From assembly GCA_964499865.1 (NCBI GenBank), contig CAZCPY010000012.1, positions 1 through 36,681 on the forward strand: a DNA stretch of 36,681 nucleotides. Reading direction: 5' to 3'. Positions 7,860-15,535 of the stretch are shown here, piece by piece (the stretch's first letter is position 1; each line of letters opens with the position of its first letter). Both the position numbers and the translations under genes were made by a program. This DNA is from JANOGU01 sp964499865. Its GTDB lineage: Bacteria > Pseudomonadota > Alphaproteobacteria > Rhodobacterales > Rhodobacteraceae. Below the pieces are notes generated by a model. That model ran no database searches and was not told the origin of the DNA. It saw only the letters and a list, made by a program, of their open reading frames with translations.

Positions 7860-8191
7860 CAGAACATCCGTCCGCCAAGCGGCGCATCGAGGTCGGGGGC
7901 GATCAGGACGACTTCGCCCTCGGCATCCGGCACGCCCAGCACCAGCACTTCGGACAGCATCGGGCCGATCTGCCGGGGCGGGAAGTTGACCACGGCCAGC
8001 ACGCGGCGGCCGACCAGCGCCTGCGGCGTGTAGTGGCGGGTGATCCGGGCGGATGACTTGCGCTCGCCGAGATCGGGGCCGAAGTCGATCCAGAGCCGGA
8101 TCGCGGGCTTGCGCGCCTGCGGAAAGGGTTCGGCGCGGGTCACCCGGCCGACGCGGATGTCGACCTTTGCGAAGTCCTCGTAGGTGATCAT
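7859..8191 (-). CDS. tRNA-binding domain protein (CsaA-like)
   Basis: This 110-residue protein is a stand-alone OB-fold tRNA-binding domain, as in CsaA and the C-terminus of bacterial methionyl-tRNA synthetase. The characteristic beginning ITYEDFAKVDIRVGRV and the later VVNFPPRQIGPMLSEVLVLG are both present. CsaA itself is described as an export-related chaperone, but the role of alphaproteobacterial members is not clear to me. The start ATG at 8191 overlaps the proC stop by four bases (ATGA), and its own stop overlaps the next start by one, which indicates a tightly coupled operon. Confidence 0.85.
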   Translation of the reverse strand: MITYEDFAKVDIRVGRVTRAEPFPQARKPAIRLWIDFGPDLGERKSSARITRHYTPQALVGRRVLAVVNFPPRQIGPMLSEVLVLGVPDAEGEVVLIAPDLDAPLGGRMF

Positions 8192-9000
8192 GCCCCAAGC
8201 TCCCGCCCGCGGTCGGCGGCGGCCCGGACGGCGCGGCGCAGGAGCGCGGGGAAGCCGGTCGCCTCGTCCATCAGCACGGCCAGCGCGGCGGCGGTGGTGC
8301 CGCCGGGGGAGGTGACGTTCACGCGCAGCTGTGCCGCGCTGTCGGGCGACCGCCAGGCCAGTTCGCCCGCGCCGCAGACGGTGGCGCGCGCGAGCCGCAT
8401 GGCGGTGGCGGGGTCGAGCCCCTCGGCAGCGCCCGCCGCGGCCAGCGCCTCGACCAGGTGGAAGACATAGGCCGGACCCGACCCCGAGACGGCGGTGACC
8501 GCGTCGATCAGGTCTTCCGACGGCAGCACGACGGTTTCGCCCACCGCCGCCATCAGGCGTTCCGCCAGCGCCATCTGCGCCGGTGTCACCCCGGGTCCCG
8601 CGACCAGCGCGGTGATGCCGCGGCCGACCATGGCGGGGGTGTTGGGCATGGTGCGCACGACGGGGGTGCCGTCGCCGAGCGTCGCCGCAAGCGCCCCGAT
8701 CCGCGTCCCCGCGGCGACCGAGACGAAGAGCGTCGCGCCCCCGCCCATCGCCCGCAGCGCGGGCAGGGCCGCGCCCATCATCTGCGGCTTGACCGCCAAG
8801 AGCGCCACCGCCGGCGCCGGGGGCATGGCGCCGCCCAGAGCCACGCCGGTGCCGCGCAGCCAGTCGGAGGGGTTGGGTTCCGCCACATGCACCGCGGCGG
8901 GCGAAAGCCCCTCCGCCAGCCACCCCGCCAGCAGGGCCGAGCCCATGCGGCCGCAGCCCAGGATCACCAGCCCGCGCGTTGCGACATCGCCGAAATCCAT
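8188..9000 (-). CDS. proC: Pyrroline-5-carboxylate reductase
   Basis: This 270-residue protein catalyses the last step of proline synthesis, reducing 1-pyrroline-5-carboxylate with NAD(P)H. The Rossmann motif is LVILGCGRMGSALLAGW near residue 10. The ProC signatures VVRTMPNTPAMVG, AVSGSGPAYVF and NVTSPGGTTAAAL follow in the right order, and the length is standard. The ATG at 9000 was chosen over an in-frame ATG at 9054, because the upstream version overlaps the ybjN-like gene and adds residues unlike the family. It lies 28 bases after that gene and overlaps the next by four. Confidence 0.93.
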   Translation of the reverse strand: MDFGDVATRGLVILGCGRMGSALLAGWLAEGLSPAAVHVAEPNPSDWLRGTGVALGGAMPPAPAVALLAVKPQMMGAALPALRAMGGGATLFVSVAAGTRIGALAATLGDGTPVVRTMPNTPAMVGRGITALVAGPGVTPAQMALAERLMAAVGETVVLPSEDLIDAVTAVSGSGPAYVFHLVEALAAAGAAEGLDPATAMRLARATVCGAGELAWRSPDSAAQLRVNVTSPGGTTAAALAVLMDEATGFPALLRRAVRAAADRGRELGA

Positions 9001-9028
9001 GCCTTGGCCCCCCGGGTGACAGGGCAGC

Positions 9029-9529
9029 CTAGGCGCGGCCGTAGGCCTCGGCAATGGCGACCTTCATGGCGCTTTCGGGCGTGTGGTCGGCCCAGGAGAC
9101 CAGCTGGAACGCGGGGTAATAGCGTTCCGCCGCCAGCACCGCGGCGCCGATCAGCCGGTCGATCTGTTCCGCCGTGGGGCTCAGGCCCCCCAGCAGCGGC
9201 AGACCGTAGCGCCAGACCATCAGCCGCTGGTCTGCCCACCAGGAAAAGGCGCCCAGCCAGACCTGGTCATTGGTGCGGTTCAGCACGTCATAGAGGTCGG
9301 ACAGCCGTCCCTCCGGCGGCTCCATCTCGAAGGTGCAGATCAGCCGCAGCATCTCGTCCGCGGGCGACCAGGCGAGCGTCAGGGCATAGGTGCGCCACTG
9401 CCCCTCGACCGCCATGGCGATCTGGTCCTCGGTCACGCGATCGAATTCCCAGGCGTGTCGGGCGGCCAGCGTCTCGACGATGTCGATCGGATGGGGGTCC
9501 TCGGCGTGGATGTCCAGGGTAAGCGACAT
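9029..9529 (-). CDS. YbjN domain-containing protein
   Basis: This 166-residue cytoplasmic protein has the features of the YbjN family: an acidic beginning MSLTLDIHAEDPHPIDIVETLA, WEFDRVTEDQIAM, the RLICTFEMEPPE strand and a C-terminal ALAY-type helix (AIAEAYGRA). YbjN is thought to act in stress or type III chaperone-like folding, and its biochemical role is unsettled. The ybjN-proC pairing is common in Rhodobacterales (from memory). It is the first gene of the minus-strand operon, and a candidate promoter lies at 9622-9650. The IS element sits about 170 bases upstream and does not disrupt it. Confidence 0.85.
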   Translation of the reverse strand: MSLTLDIHAEDPHPIDIVETLAARHAWEFDRVTEDQIAMAVEGQWRTYALTLAWSPADEMLRLICTFEMEPPEGRLSDLYDVLNRTNDQVWLGAFSWWADQRLMVWRYGLPLLGGLSPTAEQIDRLIGAAVLAAERYYPAFQLVSWADHTPESAMKVAIAEAYGRA

Positions 9530-9621
9530 GGCCCGGCCTCATGTGCTGCCCCCGGGATACGTTGCCCCAAGGGCTTGGGGTTGCGGCAAGGGCCAGTGGT
9601 TGCCCGCCACTGCCCTACAAC

Positions 9622-9650
9622 ATTCTGAATCGCGCTCACCAGCCTGTAAA
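9622..9650 (-). promoter_or_regulatory. Candidate sigma-70 promoter for the ybjN-proC operon
   Basis: Read on the minus strand, TTTACA (9650-9645) and CAGAAT (9627-9622) are separated by exactly 17 bases. This is five of six and four of six matches to the consensus, in front of the gene starting at 9529. The region is AT-richer than its surroundings. It was found by eye only. Confidence 0.35.
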
Positions 9651-9698
9651 GGACTTTTTCCTGTGGAGAAGTGCCGGTTGTCGGTTGTTGTGGCTCGC

Positions 9699-10748
9699 GG
9701 CTCTGTTGCACAAATCGCGTGAGGGATTCATCTCGTGAATCCAGCGTGGTAGCTGGGGAGCATGAGCAGACCCACACCCACGTCCTACAAGGCCGGAAAC
9801 TGGCCGGAGTATAACAAGGCGCTCAAGCGCCGCGGCTCGCTGACGATCTGGTTCGATCCCGCCATGACATGGGAGGCCGCGCCGACCGGCAAGCGTGGGC
9901 GGCAGCCCGATTACAGCGACGCCGCCGTCCAGAGCTGCCTGACGATGAAGGTGCTGTTCGGCATGGCGCTACGGCAAACGACAGGGTTCGTCGAGAGCCT
10001 GCTGCGTCTGATCGGCCTGGACTGGGCTGTGCCCAACTTCAGCACGCTGTCGCGGCGCCAGAAGACCCTGAAGGTGAACATCCCCTGGCGCGGTTCGGAC
10101 GGCCCGTTGCACCTGCTGGTCGACAGCACCGGCATCAAGGTCGGGGGTGAAGGGGAGTGGAACGCGCGCAAGCATGGCGGCTCCAAACGTCGGGTCTGGC
10201 GCAAGATCCATATCGGGATCGACGAGAAAAGCTTGGAAATCCGTGCGGCAGAGTTCACCACAAGCGATGGGGGCGACGCGCCCATCCTGCCCGAACCGCC
10301 CGACCAGATCCCGCCCGGGCAGGAGATTGCCAGCGTCACAGCCGACGGTGCCTTCGACACTCGCAAGTGCCACGACGTCATCGCCGCCCGTGGGGCCGCG
10401 GCGATCATCCCTCAGCGCAAGAACGCCAAGCCCTGGAAGCCAGACACCGCGGGGGCTGTCGCACGCAACGAAATCCTGCGCACGTCCAAGCGTGTCGGTC
10501 GAACCATCTGGCGACGATGGAGCGGGTATCACCGCCGAAGCCGCGCAGAGACCAAGATGCACTGCGTAAAGCTGCTTGGGCAGCGCCTGTCCGCGCGGGA
10601 CTTCGACCGTCAGGTCGCGGAGTTCCAGGTCAGGCCTGCCGTTCTCAAAAGCTTCACCGCGCTCGGCACGCCCATCACAAAGGTCGCAGGACAGGTCTGC
10701 CCAGGGAAAGGAAAGGTCCAACTCTCAGGCGATTTGTGCAACGGAGCC
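9699..10748 (+). mobile_element. IS5-family insertion sequence, about 1050 bp
   Basis: The ends are 25-bp inverted repeats with 23 matches: left 9699-9723 (GGCTCTGTTGCACAAATC...) and right 10748-10724 (GGCTCCGTTGCACAAATC...). One transposase gene lies between them. The terminal sequence and the transposase signature point to the IS5 family, IS903-like group. No direct target duplication of 2 to 9 bases is seen: the left flank ends GTGGCTCGC and the right flank begins GATCGGCAA. This suggests recombination between copies or a deletion at one edge after insertion. Confidence 0.85.
9762..10748 (+). CDS. IS5-family transposase, open to the right end of the element
   Basis: The product begins MSRPTPTSYKAGNWPEYNKA and carries the DDE residues: the Asp in LLVDSTGIKV, the Asp in VTADGAFDTRK and the Glu in YHRRSRAETKMHCVK. 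That last stretch fits the IS5 signature Y(2)R(3)E(6)K exactly. The protein looks intact, at about 310 residues up to the usual C-terminus near ITKVAG. No stop codon follows: the frame continues through the right inverted repeat and on into the TPP-enzyme gene, ending at 12527. From memory, related copies stop just after this VxG segment, so the CAG at 10692 may be a mutated TAG. The element may still be mobile if the longer protein is tolerated. Confidence 0.8.
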
Positions 10749-10749
10749 G

Positions 10750-10772
10750 ATCGGCAAGCACAACTTGCCGAT
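10750..10772. repeat. Perfect 9-bp hairpin at the right edge of the IS
   Basis: The arms ATCGGCAAG (10750-10758) and CTTGCCGAT (10764-10772) flank the 5-base loop CACAA. The hairpin begins two bases after the IS right end. It may be the palindromic target next to which the element inserted, or part of the leader of the TPP-enzyme gene. Confidence 0.6.
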
Positions 10773-10838
10773 GCCCTGAACTTCGCGGTTTCCGTCCCGG
10801 CGGGAAGCCGTCAGGATGCCGGGAACCGGATCGGGACG

Positions 10839-12527
10839 ATGATGATGCGCAACGGCGGGCAGCTTCTGGTCGAAAGCCTTGTGGCGCTGGGGGCGACCAA
10901 GGGTTTCGGCGTGCCGGGGGAGAGCTACCTCGCGGTGCTGGACGCGTTGCACGACACGCAAGGCCGGCTTGACCTCGTGCTGTGCCGCAACGAAGGAGGC
11001 GCGGCCTTCATGGCGGCGGCCTGGGGCAAGCTGACCGGGCAGCCGGGCTTGTGCTTCGTCACCCGGGGTCCGGGGGTCACGAATGCCTCGATCGGCATCC
11101 ACACCGCGATGCAGGACAGCGCACCGATGCTGTGTTTCGTCGGACAGGTCGGCACCGGCATGCGGGGCCGCGAGGCGTTCCAGGAAATCGACTGTCGCGC
11201 CGTCTTCGGCACCATGGCGAAATGGGCGGTCGAGATCGACCGGGTCGACCGTCTGCCCGAAATCCTGTCCCGCGCCTGGGCGACCGCCACCACCGGCCGC
11301 CCGGGCCCCGTGGTCATCGCCCTGCCCGAGGACATGCTGACCGCGCCGACCGGGGCCGCGCCCCTGACCGGCCCGTCCCGCATCACCGAGCCCGCGCCCG
11401 CGCCGCAGGCGCTGCAGGAGGCCCTGGCGCTTCTGGCGGGCGCTGCGCGGCCGCTGATCCTGGTCGGCGGCTGCAACTGGACGGACCGGGGCCGCGCCGA
11501 CCTTCTGGCCTTCGCCGAAGCCGGCGACATCCCCGTCGTCGCCGCCTTCCGCTATCAGGATCAGGTCGACAACCACGCGCCGGTCTATGCGGGCGAGGCG
11601 GGCGTGGGCATGCCGGCCAACGTCAGGCGGCTGCTGCGCGAGGCGGATGTGATCCTGGCCGTGAACCTGCGCTTCGGCGAGATGACGACCGACGGCTATA
11701 CCCTGCTGACCGTGCCGGTGCCGGCGCAGGCCCTGATCCACGTCCACGCGTCCGACCGCGAGATCGGCAAGGTCTACCGGCCGACGCTCGGCATCCAGGC
11801 CGGGCCGAACGCCTTTGCCGCGGCGCTGACCCCGGTCAACGGCGCCTGGGCCGCCTGGCGGGCGCGGGCGCGGGCGGAGTGGGAGGCGGGCTTCACGCTG
11901 CCGCCGCAACCCTCGCCGGTGGACATGGGGCTGGTGACGGCGCATCTGCGCGAGGTCCTGCCGGACGATGTGATCCTGACCAACGGGGCGGGCAACTTCA
12001 CCGTCTGGCCGAACAAGTTCTTCAAGTTCGGCCCCGGGGCACGCCTGCTTGCGCCGCAGTCGGGTGCCATGGGCTATGGCCTGCCCGCGGCCATCGCGGC
12101 CAGGGTCGCTTATCCCGACCGCACCGTCGTCTGCTTTGCCGGAGACGGCGATTTCCAGATGACCTGCGCGGAACTTGGCACGGCGATGCAGGCCGGGGCG
12201 CAGCCCATCGTCCTGATCCTGAACAACGGCACCTACGGCACGATCCGCGCGCATCAGGAACGCACCTACCCGGCCCGCGTGTCCGGCACCGATCTGGTGA
12301 ACCCCGATTTCGTCATGCTGGCGCGGTCCTACGGCTTCCATGCCGAAAAGGTGGAGAGGACCGGGGACTTCCCCGCCGCCTTTGCCCGCGCCCGGGCCAG
12401 CCGGACCGGCGCCGTGCTGGACCTCGCGATTTCCGCCGAGGCGCTGACGCCGCGCGAGACCCTGTCGCAGATGCGCGACGCGGCGCTGGCGGCCGGGGCC
12501 GGGGCCGGGGCCGGGACAAGGCGATGA
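10839..12527 (+). CDS. Thiamine pyrophosphate-dependent enzyme, acetolactate synthase large-subunit-like
   Basis: This 562-residue protein has the full three-domain plan of acetohydroxyacid-synthase-type enzymes. The N-terminal domain has the catalytic Glu in LCRNEGGAAFMA and the TRGPGVTNASIG motif. The middle domain has LILVGG. The C-terminal domain has the TPP motif starting GDGDFQMTCAELG and ending ILNNGTYG. No ilvH-like regulatory gene is adjacent, and the context is catabolic rather than branched-chain synthesis. A decayed hydantoinase gene follows with an ATGA overlap, so glyoxylate carboligase, sulfoacetaldehyde or similar substrates are as likely as pyruvate. Three consecutive ATG codons start at 10839, and I take the first. 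The IS replaces whatever promoter lay upstream. A short GCCGGG repeat near 12492 gives a Gly-Ala tail. Confidence 0.8.
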   Translation: MMMRNGGQLLVESLVALGATKGFGVPGESYLAVLDALHDTQGRLDLVLCRNEGGAAFMAAAWGKLTGQPGLCFVTRGPGVTNASIGIHTAMQDSAPMLCFVGQVGTGMRGREAFQEIDCRAVFGTMAKWAVEIDRVDRLPEILSRAWATATTGRPGPVVIALPEDMLTAPTGAAPLTGPSRITEPAPAPQALQEALALLAGAARPLILVGGCNWTDRGRADLLAFAEAGDIPVVAAFRYQDQVDNHAPVYAGEAGVGMPANVRRLLREADVILAVNLRFGEMTTDGYTLLTVPVPAQALIHVHASDREIGKVYRPTLGIQAGPNAFAAALTPVNGAWAAWRARARAEWEAGFTLPPQPSPVDMGLVTAHLREVLPDDVILTNGAGNFTVWPNKFFKFGPGARLLAPQSGAMGYGLPAAIAARVAYPDRTVVCFAGDGDFQMTCAELGTAMQAGAQPIVLILNNGTYGTIRAHQERTYPARVSGTDLVNPDFVMLARSYGFHAEKVERTGDFPAAFARARASRTGAVLDLAISAEALTPRETLSQMRDAALAAGAGAGAGTRR

Positions 12528-12872
12528 CCGTGCAGGTCCGGATCGGCGCCGTCGTCCGGCCAGGATCCTGACCGCTGCGCCGCGCCCGGACAGGCGATGC
12601 GGGACGGGACGGAGATCGTGCGGGCCGAGGCGGGCCCGGGCCATGGCGACCGCGACACCCCGATCCACGGCGCCACGCGGGCCACCAACGCCCTGACCGC
12701 ACGCTGCGGCGTGCGGGTGGCCCTCGTCACCACCGACGGCTTCCGCGACGGGATCGGGATGCGGACGGAAAGCCGGTTCGATCCGCATGACCTGAACCTG
12801 CGCCTGGCTCAGCCGCCGGTCCTCCGCGAGGACCGCTTTCCCGTCCGCGGCCGCGTCTGCGCGCAGGGGCGG
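12524..12872 (+). pseudogene. Remnant of hydantoinase/oxoprolinase subunit A (hyuA), N-terminal part
   Basis: The ATG at 12524 overlaps the TPP-gene stop (ATGA) and begins MTVQVRIGAVV, like the start of HyuA proteins. It meets a stop after 15 codons. In another frame, from about 12675, the typical HyuA segment continues: HGATRATNALTARCGVRVAL, VTTDGFRDGIGMRTESRFD and DLNLRLAQPP, up to RGRVCAQG. The family normally has some 680 residues or more. Only about the first 115 are represented, with a frame change, and the nucleotide- and substrate-binding core is missing. The gene was once in an operon with the TPP enzyme and has been cut by a large deletion plus small indels. Confidence 0.7.
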
Positions 12873-12894
12873 GAACGGGGCCGCCGGGCGCCCG

Positions 12895-13345
12895 GGCTTC
12901 GTCCCCCAACGTCCTTCTCGTGGCGGCGCACCGGCCGACGAATTCCGCGCCTGCGCTGCCGGTCACGATGCGCCGATCGACAGGCCCGGGCCCCTGACCA
13001 AGGCCGGACGCGGGATGATCGCCGGGGCGAGCTCGGTGCAGAACCAGTGCCGGCATCGCGTCGTCGCGCAGGGCGCGATCCTGCGGTTCCGCGCGACGGA
13101 CCCGCAGATTGCCGGCCGGGTGGCGGTCAACCACCGCAAGGCCCACCCCTCCGACCGACCGACGGCGATGCCGGACGTCGCGGTCCGGGTCAGCCCGCGG
13201 GCGCCGTCCGGGGATTGCCGAGGAAGACGCCCGTGACATCGCCGCCGTCGCGGCCTTCCTCGCCATGTCGAACCGGCTGGCGCAGGTCACCGGCAAGCGG
13301 CCGAGCGCGGAATTCCACGCGACGGGGCGCCGACGGCCGGGCTAT
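12895..13345 (+). pseudogene. Remnant of a peroxidase-related / carboxymuconolactone decarboxylase (AhpD-like) gene
   Basis: Conserved family segments appear in order but in three different frames: PNVLLVAAHRP (12902 on), then EFRACAAGHDA..GPLTKAGRGMIAGASSVQNQC (12945-13040), AILRFRATDPQIAGRVAVNHRKA, and after a shift near 13200 AEEDARDIAAVAAFLAMSNR and EFHATGRR. One extra C near 12905, a missing base near 12943 and a further shift near 13200 explain the breaks. The redox pair of the family, CxxC after the NQ, has become CRHR, so the second Cys is lost as well. The remnant ends against the trxB stop (13342), convergent with it. It is non-functional as read. Confidence 0.65.
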
Positions 13346-14304
13346 TCCGCCGCGCGGGCCAGGGTGGCGTCCTGCGCCGCCAGCCAGCGTTCGGCGTCAA
13401 GCGCGGCCATGCAGCCCATGCCGGCCGAGGTCACGGCCTGGCGGTAGACGTGGTCGGTCAGGTCGCCGGCCGCAAAGACGCCGGGGATCGAGGTCGCGGT
13501 GCCGCCGGGCGTGACCTTGACGTAGCCGCCGTGGTGCGTCTCGAGCTGGCCCTCGACCAGCGACGAGGCAGGCGCGTGGCCGATGGCCACGAAGAATCCC
13601 GCGCAGGGGATGTCCTGCGTGGCCCCCGTGCGCAGGTCGCGGGCGCGCACGGCGGTGACGCCGCGCGGGCCTTCCGTTCCCAGCACCTCGGTCACCTCGT
13701 GATGCCAGACGGTGGTGATCCTGGGGTGCCTGAACAGGCGGTCCTGCAGGATCTTCTCGGCCTTGAGCGTGTCGCGGCGGTGGATCAGCGTGACCTTCGA
13801 GGCAAAGTTCGTGAGGAAAAGCGCCTCTTCCACCGCGGTGTTGCCGCCGCCGATCACCACCACCTCCTTGCCGCGGTAGAAGAACCCGTCGCAGGTGGCG
13901 CAGGCCGACACGCCGAAGCCCTTGAAATGTTCTTCCGACGGCAGGCCCAGCCATTTCGCCTGGGCGCCGGTGGCCAGGACCAGCGCATCGGCGGTAAACG
14001 TCGTGCCGCTGTCGGCCCGGGCCGTGAAGGGCCGGGCGGACAGGTCCAGCGAGGCGATGTGGTCGGCGATCACCTCGGCCCCCATCGCCTCGGCATGGGC
14101 CTGCATGCGGACCATCAGGTCGGGGCCCATGACATGGGTGTCGCCGGGCCAGTTCTCGACCTCGGTCGTGATCGTCAGCTGGCCGCCGGGCTGGATGCCC
14201 TGGATCAGGATGGGCTTCAGCATCGCGCGGGCGGCATAGACCGCGGCGGTATAGCCCGCCGGGCCGGAGCCGATGATCAGCAGGCGGGTGTGGCGGACGG
14301 TCAT
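13342..14304 (-). CDS. trxB: Thioredoxin-disulfide reductase
   Basis: This 320-residue flavoprotein reduces thioredoxin with NADPH in the cytoplasm. The FAD motif IIGSGPAGYTAA is at residues 10-21, the redox-active pair CATC is at 135-138, the NADPH motif VVIGGGNTAVEEA follows, and the C-terminal FAD motif is GVFAAGDLTD. Length and order are those of the low-molecular-weight bacterial enzyme. The ATG at 14304 was chosen because it starts just before the FAD fold; an earlier in-frame ATG at 14367 only adds low-complexity residues. It is divergent from lrp across 168 bases, an arrangement frequent in Rhodobacterales, and convergent with the AhpD-like remnant. Confidence 0.95.
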   Translation of the reverse strand: MTVRHTRLLIIGSGPAGYTAAVYAARAMLKPILIQGIQPGGQLTITTEVENWPGDTHVMGPDLMVRMQAHAEAMGAEVIADHIASLDLSARPFTARADSGTTFTADALVLATGAQAKWLGLPSEEHFKGFGVSACATCDGFFYRGKEVVVIGGGNTAVEEALFLTNFASKVTLIHRRDTLKAEKILQDRLFRHPRITTVWHHEVTEVLGTEGPRGVTAVRARDLRTGATQDIPCAGFFVAIGHAPASSLVEGQLETHHGGYVKVTPGGTATSIPGVFAAGDLTDHVYRQAVTSAGMGCMAALDAERWLAAQDATLARAAE

Positions 14305-14399
14305 GGCGGCGCTCCGGGACTGGACCCCCGATATAGCCCCGGGCCCGCCGCGCCGGAAGGGGCGCATGGCGGGCTTGCGCCCCGCGCAGGCATCGGAAA

Positions 14400-14431
14400 A
14401 TTGCGCGCCCGTGAAAGATTATTGCGCGCCC
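14400..14431. promoter_or_regulatory. Direct repeat pair upstream of lrp (possible Lrp site)
   Basis: The 11-base sequence ATTGCGCGCCC occurs at 14400-14410 and again at 14421-14431. The start-to-start spacing is 21 bases, about two helical turns, in the divergent trxB/lrp region and 42 bases before the lrp ATG. Lrp-type regulators commonly control themselves from such places. The assignment is inference. Confidence 0.35.
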
Positions 14432-14472
14432 GGCGCCCTTGGCGTAAGGAACGCGAAATCGCAGGGAACCCC

Positions 14473-14973
14473 ATGCCGGGACACAAGCTCGACCCCATCG
14501 ACCGCCGGATCCTGGCGGAACTGCAGGCCGACGGCCGGATGACGAACGTGGAACTGGCGTCCCGCGTCGGCATTTCCGCGCCACCCTGCCTGCGCCGCGT
14601 GCGGGCGCTGGAAGAGGCGGGCTACATCCGCGGCTACCATGCCGAGATCGACGCGCGCGAACTGGGCTTCGAGGTCGCGGTCTTCGCCATGGTGCGGCTG
14701 GCCAGCCAGGCCGAGGCCGACCTGTCCGCCTTCGAGGCGCGCTGCCGCGCCTGGCCGCTGGTCCGCGAATGCCACATGCTGAACGGCGAGATCGACTTCA
14801 TCCTGAAATGCGTCTCGCCCGACCTGTCGACCTTCCAGGGCTTTCTGACCGGGGACCTGCTGAAGGCCGACAACGTGTCGAGCGTGAAGACCTCGCTGGT
14901 GATCCGGCAGGCCAAGGGCGAACCCGGCGTGCCCTTCGAGGTGCTGGAGGCACGGCTGCGCAAGTCGGCCTGA
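14473..14973 (+). CDS. Lrp/AsnC family transcriptional regulator
   Basis: This 166-residue protein has an N-terminal winged helix-turn-helix (residues 5-60: LDPIDRRILAELQADGRMTN, ELASRVGISAPPCLRRVRAL) and a C-terminal RAM ligand-binding domain (VREC..LNGEIDFILKCVSPD). It fits the family exactly in length. Such proteins sense amino acids and control amino-acid metabolism genes or a neighbour. The ATG at 14473 follows an AGGGAACCCC stretch. The gene diverges from trxB, but a link between redox function and this regulator is not evident. The effector amino acid is unknown. Confidence 0.92.
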   Translation: MPGHKLDPIDRRILAELQADGRMTNVELASRVGISAPPCLRRVRALEEAGYIRGYHAEIDARELGFEVAVFAMVRLASQAEADLSAFEARCRAWPLVRECHMLNGEIDFILKCVSPDLSTFQGFLTGDLLKADNVSSVKTSLVIRQAKGEPGVPFEVLEARLRKSA

Positions 14974-14991
14974 CCGCGCGGCAAATGAAAC

Positions 14992-15039
14992 GGGCGGTTC
15001 CGTTGACGCGAGGCCAGAGGAGCCACGCCGGAACCGCCC
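14992..15039. terminator. Inverted repeat downstream of lrp, possible terminator
   Basis: Perfect 11-base arms GGGCGGTTCCG (14992-15002) and CGGAACCGCCC (15029-15039) surround a 26-base loop, 19 bases after the lrp stop. No U-run follows, so it may be a Rho-type or processing structure instead. The remaining gap to 15241 also holds a CCCGGG hairpin near 15180, and I see no gene in it. Confidence 0.45.
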
Positions 15040-15215
15040 TGTCGCAACCGCCTGACCGGAGCGCGCTGCGTTGCGCTCAATCGGGACATGGCGGAAAGAT
15101 GGTGCGTCCGGGGCGGTCCGTCAAGGATCATCCTTAATTCCCCGCAGCTTGCGCGACAATCCCGCGGCAGGCGCCCGGGTTGTTCCCGGGCCGGGGGGCA
15201 ATCGGGGGCGCCATG

Positions 15216-15235
15216 CGGCGAACGGTGATTCGCCG
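15216..15235. terminator. Small hairpin after the 52-residue gene
   Basis: Arms CGGCGAA (15216-15222) and TTCGCCG (15229-15235) surround a 6-base loop. The hairpin lies seven bases past the stop of the short minus-strand gene ending at 15242. It is short and lacks a U-run. Confidence 0.3.
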
Positions 15236-15241
15236 TCGCCC

Positions 15242-15400
15242 TCAGCCTGCCGCAATCGCGACGCGGCGGACCTTGGGCGCGGGCTGCTCTGCCGTGCGGC
15301 GGCGGTTGCCGCGGACGAAGGGCAGGGCGGGCTGGGGCTTGGACGCCTCTGCAATGGCGGCGATCAGCCAGCGGCGGGGTTTGCGGGGGGTGTCGGCCAT
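15242..15400 (-). CDS. Small basic protein of unknown function, 52 residues
   Basis: The short frame reads MADTPRKPRRWLIAAIAEAS, then KPQPALPFVRGNRRRTAEQP, and ends RRVAIAAG. A clear AGGAG ribosome site (CTCCT at 15408-15412 on the plus strand) lies seven bases before the ATG, which is better than many larger genes here have. The product is rich in Arg, Pro and Ala, with an amphipathic AAIAEA helix; no membrane segment is obvious. It resembles short basic proteins of the form RWI.AAIAEA...PW.RG.RR that I recall from Rhodobacterales genomes, of unknown role. It stands alone between lrp and pgeF, on the pgeF strand, 135 bases downstream of pgeF's stop. Confidence 0.6.
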   Translation of the reverse strand: MADTPRKPRRWLIAAIAEASKPQPALPFVRGNRRRTAEQPAPKVRRVAIAAG

Positions 15401-15535
15401 TGGCGTGCTCCTGCTGCGTGGCGGCAGGTTGACGGCGGATTGGGGCGGCCCTTGGGCCGGGAATGGTTAACAATTGGGCAGGATTGCCCGTAAATCCGTG
15501 GACAATCGCCCCCGCCGCCGCGGTCCGGCCACAAT

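Noticed and set aside
9541..9610. Hairpins CCCCAAG/CTTGGGG and CAGTGG/CCACTG in the gap upstream of ybjN as a regulatory RNA or attenuator
   Set aside because: Short stems of 6-7 bases are common in this composition, and nothing like a leader peptide, anti-terminator or riboswitch core is seen.
10725..12788. A 687-codon minus-strand frame opposite the TPP enzyme
   Set aside because: The plus strand carries the TPP-enzyme motifs in order, while the antisense product has none and reads like the other GC-driven shadow frames.
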